From Pedobacter caeni (GTDB taxonomy: Bacteria > Bacteroidota > Bacteroidia > Sphingobacteriales > Sphingobacteriaceae): a stretch of 64,000 bases of DNA. The stretch spans positions 1,116,001 through 1,180,000 of the forward strand of contig NZ_FQUQ01000002.1 of assembly GCF_900129215.1 (NCBI RefSeq), in the 5' to 3' direction. A program made the translations under genes and the position numbers. Below, in pieces: positions 59,138 to 64,000 of the stretch. Within the stretch, counting starts at the first letter, position 1, and every line of letters starts with the position of its first letter. Below the pieces are notes generated by a model that was not told the origin of the DNA, ran no database searches, and saw only the letters and a list, made by a program, of their open reading frames with translations.

Positions 59138-59314
59138 ATGAAAAATCAGATAAAACGACTGATGGGCTGGATGACCGCCAGGGAATTCCCTGCGGATAGT
59201 AAAATTCCTTCAGAGGTAAACATCAGGATTTCTAAGAAAAACACAAATGAACTTCATTTAACTGAAATGAAGATGTTGTTGCGAATTTTATTTCAAACAA
59301 CTGTGTGCCAATAA
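59138..59314 (+). CDS. Possible small protein (low confidence)
   Basis: A 58-residue frame begins at an ATG just after AAGGAG and reads MKNQIKRLMGWMTAREFPAD onward. The composition is basic and not obviously random, and the purine-rich element is only two bases from the ATG, which is close for a ribosome binding site. I recognise no domain. It might be a remnant or chance frame in the SusC/TonB intergenic region. Confidence 0.2.
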   Translation: MKNQIKRLMGWMTAREFPADSKIPSEVNIRISKKNTNELHLTEMKMLLRILFQTTVCQ

Positions 59315-59392
59315 TATTGTGTATGGTATTGTTGAGAATAATTGGTATTTTATGTTGAAAATCTAAACCTATTTTTAACATCATCCACCACT

Positions 59393-62158
59393 ATGAAAAA
59401 AATCAACCTACTCCTCATTGCCCTGCTATTTCTGGGCTCAGAACTGACATTTGCACAAAAAAAGACCATTACCGGAACGGTGACTGATGCAGCCACCAAA
59501 GAAACTTTAATTGGTGTATCTGTATACATCAAAGGAAGTAAACTGGGAACGAGCACCAATTCAGGCGGACAGTTCTCGATTGAAGGGCTGCCGACAGACC
59601 AATTGGTGTTCAGTTACACAGGATATAAATCGGTTACCCTGCCGGTTGGAACGAATACCACATTTCAGGTCAGTATGGAAGGCAATACCGCCCAGCTGGA
59701 TGAAGTCGTGCTCATCGGAACACGATCTGCGGGACGGGTAAAGCTCGAAACCGCAGTTCCTGTAGATATTGTGAACGTCAGTAAAACTGCAGCTACAACC
59801 GGCCGGCTGGAACTTACTGATATCTTAAATTATGCTGCTCCTTCATTTAATTATAACAAACAATCCGGCTCTGATGGCGCGGATCATGTGGAACTGGGTA
59901 CATTGAGAGGATTAGGGCCAGATCAGACCCTGGTACTGGTGAATGGTAAACGTCGTCATTCCACAGCCTTCGTATCTGTATTTGGAACAAGGGGCAGAGG
60001 GAATTCAGGAGTAGACCTCAGTACGATTCCGACTGCAGCAATCGAGCGGGTCGAAATACTCCGCGACGGAGCTTCGGCACAGTATGGTTCTGATGCGATC
60101 GCAGGAGTAATCAACCTGGTCCTGAAAAAAACGGTAGATGAGTTTACCGCCAATATCGGCTATTCGGGATATTATGATCCTGCCTTTAACAGTAAAAAAA
60201 GCGTGGCTGCTGCTCAATATCCTCATGGGAACACGATTGATGGAAATGCTTTTACTTTTGATGCCAATTATGGGCTGAAAATCGGAAAATCAGGGTTCCT
60301 TAACCTGAGCGGCGATTATTCCAAAAGTGGAAAGACCTATCGTCAGACAAAGGATACGGCAACTGCCAATCCTAAAGCATTACCCTTAAATACACCAAGA
60401 AGAGCAAATGGCGACGGCTCGTCGGAAGGAGGAACGATCTTTTTTAACAGTGAGATCCCGACAAGTGCCAGAACTACCTTTTATAGTTTTGGCGGTTATA
60501 GTTATAAAGGGTCGGAAGCTTATGCATTTACCCGTAATTTCTCGTCCAGACCGGAACGTTTTCCTACCAATGGGACCAGCATCATTCCGGTGTCAGGGAT
60601 CATTGTAAACACTCCTGATGGAGAATCTTATTACAATCCACTTATTGAAACACACATTAAAGACCTTGCTTTCGCCGCAGGGCTAAAAGGAAGCTTTGGC
60701 AAGGACTGGAACTGGGACCTGAGCAACAATACCGGAAACAATGATTTTCATTTTTATGGTAAGAAAACTTTCAATGCTTCATTAGGTGCTGATAAAACTT
60801 CTTTTGATGATGGTGGGTCTGAATTTTTACAGAATACAACAAACTTGAATTTCAGCAAGCGTTTTGATCAGGTCCTTTCCGGATTTAACCTGGGTTTTGG
60901 TGCAGAATACAGGTATGAGCGCTATAAGATCTCTGCCGGGGAAGAGGCTTCCTATAAAAATTATGATCCTGCCGGAGTTAAAGCTGCGGGTTCACAAGGT
61001 TTTCCTGGTTTTCAACCAGCTGATGCTGCAAATTCCAACAGATCGGTATTCGGAGCTTTTGTAGATTTCGAATTGGATGCAACAGATAAATGGCTGATTA
61101 ATTTTGCTAACCGACTGGAGCATTACAGTGATTTTGGCTATAATTTCAGTACTAAGTTTGCTACCCGTTATAAGATCACCGATAATTTTAACATTCGTGG
61201 TTCGGTAGGTACCGGATTCCGTGCTCCATCACTTCAACAGATCAACTACAGCTCTACCTTTACCAATGTGCAGGGTGCTGTCATTTCTGAAGTGAAAATT
61301 GCTCCTAATAGCAGTCCAATTACCAAAGCCGCGGGAATCCCGAACCTTAAACAGGAAACTTCAAAAAATGCAGGATTGGGCTTTACCTTTAAACCTGTTC
61401 CGGAATTTAGCATTACGGTAGATGGTTATATCATCAATGTAAAAGACCGGGTGGTACTGTCCGGACAGTTTAGTGCAACAGATGAAACACTTGATCCTTC
61501 ATTTACCGATGCATTAAAAGCATTGAGGGTAGGTACTGCACAGTTTTTTGCCAATGCAGTGAACACCACTAACCGTGGTTTGGATGTGGTCCTGGACTAT
61601 AATAAAACGATCGGCGACAACCGCTACAGACTTTTATTTACAGGAAACTTTCAAAGCATGGACATCGATAAGGTAAATTATCCGACCATTTTGGGCAGAA
61701 CAGAAGCCCTAAAAGAAACCTTCCTGAGCTCAAGGGAAAAGAAATTCATTTTAGCTTCTGCACCTAAAACTAAGTTCTCATTGAATCCGGAATATGGATA
61801 CCAGGACCTGACTGTTGGGTTGCGTTTTACCTATTTCGGAAAAGTTGATATCTATGGGTATGGCGATGGAACCGGAACTTCACCTGTAGTACCAAAAGAT
61901 GATGGTTCCGGTTCAGTTGCCGATCTTTACAACTACAGTGGTAAAATGGTCAGTGATGTTTACTTCTCTTATAAACTGAATAAATATGCCCGGATCTCTT
62001 TGGGTGCTGATAACCTGTTCAATGTACATCCGGATCTTGCTTATCTTCCGGGAGCCAAAGGATGGGCCTATAACAATGAACCTGCCGGACCATTTGATGC
62101 TGTACAGATGGGCGGAAATGGAAGGCGCTTTTTTGCAAGAATCGGCTTTAACTTTTAA
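59393..62158 (+). CDS. TonB-dependent receptor
   Basis: This 921-residue outer-membrane receptor starts with a signal peptide (MKKINLLLIALLFLGSELT, cleavage after FAQ). A CarboxypepD_reg-like domain follows (about 22-105; ITGTVTDAATKETLIGVSVYIKG). The plug has LRGLGPDQTLVLVNGKRRHS and VEILRDGASAQYGSDAIAG, and the barrel ends in RRFFARIGFNF. It is a paralogue of the receptor at 41649-44534. ATG 59393 is the start of the signal peptide; the frame is open to 59342 but this is not needed. A terminator follows the gene. The substrate is unknown. Confidence 0.94.
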   Translation: MKKINLLLIALLFLGSELTFAQKKTITGTVTDAATKETLIGVSVYIKGSKLGTSTNSGGQFSIEGLPTDQLVFSYTGYKSVTLPVGTNTTFQVSMEGNTAQLDEVVLIGTRSAGRVKLETAVPVDIVNVSKTAATTGRLELTDILNYAAPSFNYNKQSGSDGADHVELGTLRGLGPDQTLVLVNGKRRHSTAFVSVFGTRGRGNSGVDLSTIPTAAIERVEILRDGASAQYGSDAIAGVINLVLKKTVDEFTANIGYSGYYDPAFNSKKSVAAAQYPHGNTIDGNAFTFDANYGLKIGKSGFLNLSGDYSKSGKTYRQTKDTATANPKALPLNTPRRANGDGSSEGGTIFFNSEIPTSARTTFYSFGGYSYKGSEAYAFTRNFSSRPERFPTNGTSIIPVSGIIVNTPDGESYYNPLIETHIKDLAFAAGLKGSFGKDWNWDLSNNTGNNDFHFYGKKTFNASLGADKTSFDDGGSEFLQNTTNLNFSKRFDQVLSGFNLGFGAEYRYERYKISAGEEASYKNYDPAGVKAAGSQGFPGFQPADAANSNRSVFGAFVDFELDATDKWLINFANRLEHYSDFGYNFSTKFATRYKITDNFNIRGSVGTGFRAPSLQQINYSSTFTNVQGAVISEVKIAPNSSPITKAAGIPNLKQETSKNAGLGFTFKPVPEFSITVDGYIINVKDRVVLSGQFSATDETLDPSFTDALKALRVGTAQFFANAVNTTNRGLDVVLDYNKTIGDNRYRLLFTGNFQSMDIDKVNYPTILGRTEALKETFLSSREKKFILASAPKTKFSLNPEYGYQDLTVGLRFTYFGKVDIYGYGDGTGTSPVVPKDDGSGSVADLYNYSGKMVSDVYFSYKLNKYARISLGADNLFNVHPDLAYLPGAKGWAYNNEPAGPFDAVQMGGNGRRFFARIGFNF

Positions 62159-62172
62159 ATAAAACCATCAGG

Positions 62173-62219
62173 AAGACCAGCGCCAGATCAGTTATCTGAA
62201 ATGGTGCTGGTCTTTTTCT
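62173..62219 (+). terminator. Rho-independent terminator after the TonB receptor
   Basis: A 13-bp stem with one G-T pair (62173-62185 with 62202-62214; AAGACCAGCGCCA and TGGTGCTGGTCTT) is followed by a T-run. It begins 15 bases past the stop and also abuts the end of the convergent DinB gene. Confidence 0.8.
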
Positions 62220-62699
62220 TTAGCCCATTTTTCCAAGGAGCCAGCGCAGAGAGGCCAGATGTTCCAGATCATGACTGCAAAGGAAGTGGAGTAGAGAACG
62301 AAGCGTAATGTTCCCATAGCCTTCAAAATACGCTGGTCTGTTCCATTGCTCATCATCAATTGCTTCAATCATTGCTATGGTCTTTTTTCTTGCTTCCTGA
62401 AAGGCCGTAATCGTTTCCTTTAAATCAGCGTTTTTGTAATCTCTCTGAATGGCCAGTTCATACCCTGCAACTGAAGCTAATTCGGGGTTGTTTTCGGTTA
62501 GGATGGCCTGTATCCGCTGATGATATCCATCAGTTTCTATATCTCTGATGTGACAGATCTGTTCAATTGCTGAAAATCTCTCCCCGGGAATGCCATCCCA
62601 GGTCTCGGGAACCCAGGTCAGTTGTTCCTGTTTAAATAACAATAAGGTGTTTTCTATTTCATTGGATTGACTGGAGAGCGATGAGAATAATTGTTTCAT
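62220..62699 (-). CDS. DinB-family protein
   Basis: This 159-residue protein has the DinB/YfiT-type four-helix bundle pattern. Histidines at metal-binding positions are visible: AIEQICHIRDIETDGYHQRI near the middle and LLHFLCSHDLEHLASLRWLL near the end. Such proteins bind a divalent metal and often act as thiol-dependent transferases of unknown substrate. It is monocistronic and convergent with the TonB receptor. Confidence 0.85.
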   Translation of the reverse strand: MKQLFSSLSSQSNEIENTLLLFKQEQLTWVPETWDGIPGERFSAIEQICHIRDIETDGYHQRIQAILTENNPELASVAGYELAIQRDYKNADLKETITAFQEARKKTIAMIEAIDDEQWNRPAYFEGYGNITLRSLLHFLCSHDLEHLASLRWLLGKMG

Positions 62700-62834
62700 A
62701 ATTTCAGGAATGAGGAGGGTAATTTGCGCTTTAAATTTATCGGTTATAATTAAGAAGAGGAACCGATTGTGGAATGATGACCAAGGATTTACAATTAAAA
62801 CTGAACCCGATCGTTATAAATCTTTCACGAAGAA

Positions 62835-63419
62835 ATGATCCATAAAACGCTTTCCCTGATTTCCATTTGTCTCCTGCTGGGTTTTACCGCTGCAGCACAG
62901 GATCCGGCAGCTATCTCCAGGTTTCCCATCGCTGAAGCAAAGGCTTTTTTAAAAAAGAAGAACATGGATACCTCAATATGTATCCTTGTAGATATGCGTA
63001 TTCATTCTGGTAAGAACCGCTTGTTTGTATGGGACTTTAAGAAAAAGGAGGTGGTCATAGCTGGTCTTTGTGCACATGGAGTAGGAGGAGGAAGCACGGC
63101 CAATAAACCCGTGTTTAGCAATGCGATTGGAAGCAATTGTACTTCTCCCGGAAAATATCGTATCGGAAAACGTGGATATAGCAATTGGGGAATCCATGTG
63201 AATTATAAAATGCATGGTCTTGAAAAGAGCAATGACAATGCTTATAAAAGGATTGTCGTTCTTCACTCTTATTCCCCTGTCCCAGATCATGAAATTTATC
63301 CGGCTACTTTATTCGGACAAAGTGCCGGCTGTCCTGTCCTTGCTGATGCGGTGATGAGAAAGGTTGATCAGTTGTTGAAGAAAAAGAGTAAACCTGTTTT
63401 GCTTTGGATTTATAACTGA
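62835..63419 (+). CDS. Secreted L,D-transpeptidase-like murein protein
   Basis: This 194-residue protein has a signal peptide (MIHKTLSLISICLLLGFTAA, cleavage after AQ). The catalytic core resembles the murein L,D-transpeptidase catalytic-domain family: HGVGGGSTANKPVFSNAIGS, SPGKYRIGKRGYSNWGIHVNY and VVLHSYSP (His144), then FGQSAGCPVL (Ser163, Cys166) with the catalytic cysteine. It probably acts on peptidoglycan in the periplasm. It is small and monocistronic. Confidence 0.85.
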   Translation: MIHKTLSLISICLLLGFTAAAQDPAAISRFPIAEAKAFLKKKNMDTSICILVDMRIHSGKNRLFVWDFKKKEVVIAGLCAHGVGGGSTANKPVFSNAIGSNCTSPGKYRIGKRGYSNWGIHVNYKMHGLEKSNDNAYKRIVVLHSYSPVPDHEIYPATLFGQSAGCPVLADAVMRKVDQLLKKKSKPVLLWIYN

Positions 63420-63456
63420 TCACAATCTGGGATGCCAGGGCTTGCTGTTGCATAAA

Positions 63457-63488
63457 AAACCTTCAGCAGCAATAGCTACTGAAGGTTT
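63457..63488 (-). terminator. Rho-independent terminator of the astacin gene
   Basis: AAACCTTCAG (63457-63466) pairs with CTGAAGGTTT (63479-63488); AGC/GCT adds to the stem after one mismatch. On the minus strand it is followed by a run of six T. It lies about 50 bases past the stop of the leftward astacin gene. Confidence 0.75.
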
Positions 63489-63538
63489 CATACAGACCGA
63501 ATGAATTTTTAGGATGAGTTAGTTATAAGATTTGACGA

Positions 63539-64000
63539 TTATCTGCCAGGATAAATGCTGGTCATATATAAGGCGTCGTTTGCTGAAATGGTAGTGTTGT
63601 TCGCTGCAATAGTTACATTGTTAGTTGTAAATTGAGCCTGAACAGGGTAGTGCATGATTGAGGCTTTGTCGTAAGCTGTATAGTTCAATCCTGTTCTTGA
63701 AGAAACCGCAAGCACATTGTAATCTACCTGAGCTTTAGTCCAATAGTTTGGTGCGCCCATATAGTAATTGTAAACAGCTTGTGTATTCCATGGAATATTG
63801 GCATCAGGGTGTGACTGCTCGTGGTTCAGACCTAAAGCATGGCCAAATTCGTGGGTTACTGTTCTTCTGAATTCTGTATCGCTGGTATTGTTGTTGAACC
63901 AGCCATAGTTCATAGAAACGGTTTTATTTTTGGTATCTGTTCCTATGTAAGACCAGGACCCCCCTGCATCAAAAGCAACTTTAATATCTGCTGCGGCATT
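63539..64000 (-). CDS. Astacin-type zinc metalloprotease (5' end beyond the window)
   Basis: The visible 153 residues are the C-terminal part of an M12A-type protease. The zinc motif is HEFGHALGLNHEQSHP (H-E-x-x-H-x-x-G-x-x-H-E), and IMHYPVQ is the Met-turn. The text just before it, IKVAFDAGGSWSYIGTD, is also typical. The reading frame is open to the window edge at 64000, so the gene continues upstream. The start, signal peptide and any prodomain are not visible. A terminator follows the stop. Confidence 0.9.
   Translation of the reverse strand, partial: NAAADIKVAFDAGGSWSYIGTDTKNKTVSMNYGWFNNNTSDTEFRRTVTHEFGHALGLNHEQSHPDANIPWNTQAVYNYYMGAPNYWTKAQVDYNVLAVSSRTGLNYTAYDKASIMHYPVQAQFTTNNVTIAANNTTISANDALYMTSIYPGR

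Larger units (their letters stand above)
58850..59392. other. Divergent intergenic region between SusC and TonB receptor genes
   Basis: This region of about 540 bases separates the leftward SusC gene and the rightward TonB receptor. It holds a 10-bp tandem repeat next to susC and one possible short ORF (59138-59314). No exact TAnnTTTG box facing either gene was found. It is AT-rich and otherwise featureless to me. Confidence 0.55.

Noticed and set aside
1..64000. tRNA, rRNA, CRISPR arrays, insertion sequences and prophage
   Set aside because: None could be recognised by inspection of either strand. Structured RNAs of unknown type cannot be excluded.

Overview
The window looks like chromosomal DNA of a Sphingobacteriaceae-type Bacteroidota, most likely Pedobacter or a close relative (inference). 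The support is: moderate GC content; many copies of the Bacteroidota -7 promoter element TAnnTTTG; SusC/SusD and other TonB-linked receptors; numerous lipoproteins ending their signal in a Cys followed by Lys residues; and a dense set of AraC regulators and secreted glycoside hydrolases. I see no tRNA, rRNA, CRISPR array, insertion sequence or prophage.

Layout. 96-3354: two small membrane proteins, an orphan Imm70-type immunity protein and a clan-A glycosidase lipoprotein. 3559-8956: purL, a GH16-like lipoprotein and peptidase E. 9015-12657: a tight 5-oxoprolinase operon (pxpB-pxpC-pxpA) ending in an NRAMP-related transporter. 12673-14513: a MarR/GNAT pair under a palindromic operator, diverging from a free-standing relative of the N-terminal part of RluA-type pseudouridine synthases. 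14640-19141: a hybrid histidine kinase and a GH20 hexosaminidase. 19145-24386: an EmrAB-TolC-type efflux operon with a divergent AraC regulator, then an HxlR regulator. 24483-27156: an MBL-fold hydrolase and an M60/ricin mucin-type peptidase. 27590-32233: a peptide-export operon (C39 ABC exporter, HlyD adaptor) whose third gene is an unclassified protein with kinase-like motifs. 32420-41592: an RND tripartite pump operon headed by a degenerate SDR, flanked by AraC regulators and a CAT-like acetyltransferase. 41649-48587: a TonB receptor, chorismate mutase, small proteins and two tandem AraC paralogues. 48706-54119: a SUKH protein, a GH101-like secreted hydrolase, an eroded DUF7832-type pseudogene, an LRR-like protein and an Omp85-type barrel. 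54253-62158: a SusD/SusC pair and another TonB receptor. 62220-64000: DinB, an L,D-transpeptidase-like protein and an astacin protease cut by the window end.

How it fits together. Much of the window concerns taking apart host or environmental glycoproteins and glycans and importing the products: GH20, M60-ricin, GH16-like, clan-A GH, GH101-like, astacin, SusCD and TonB receptors. The GH20 and M60 genes share a LacI/PurR-type operator motif although they lie more than 10 kb apart, which suggests one regulon. A second theme is efflux and export, with three separate machines each next to its own candidate regulator. The most interesting unexplained unit is the C39 exporter operon with its kinase-like third gene, which has no recognisable precursor peptide nearby. 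A recurring annotation trap is that several frames seem to begin at TTG, but that TTG is the 3' end of a TAnnTTTG promoter box.
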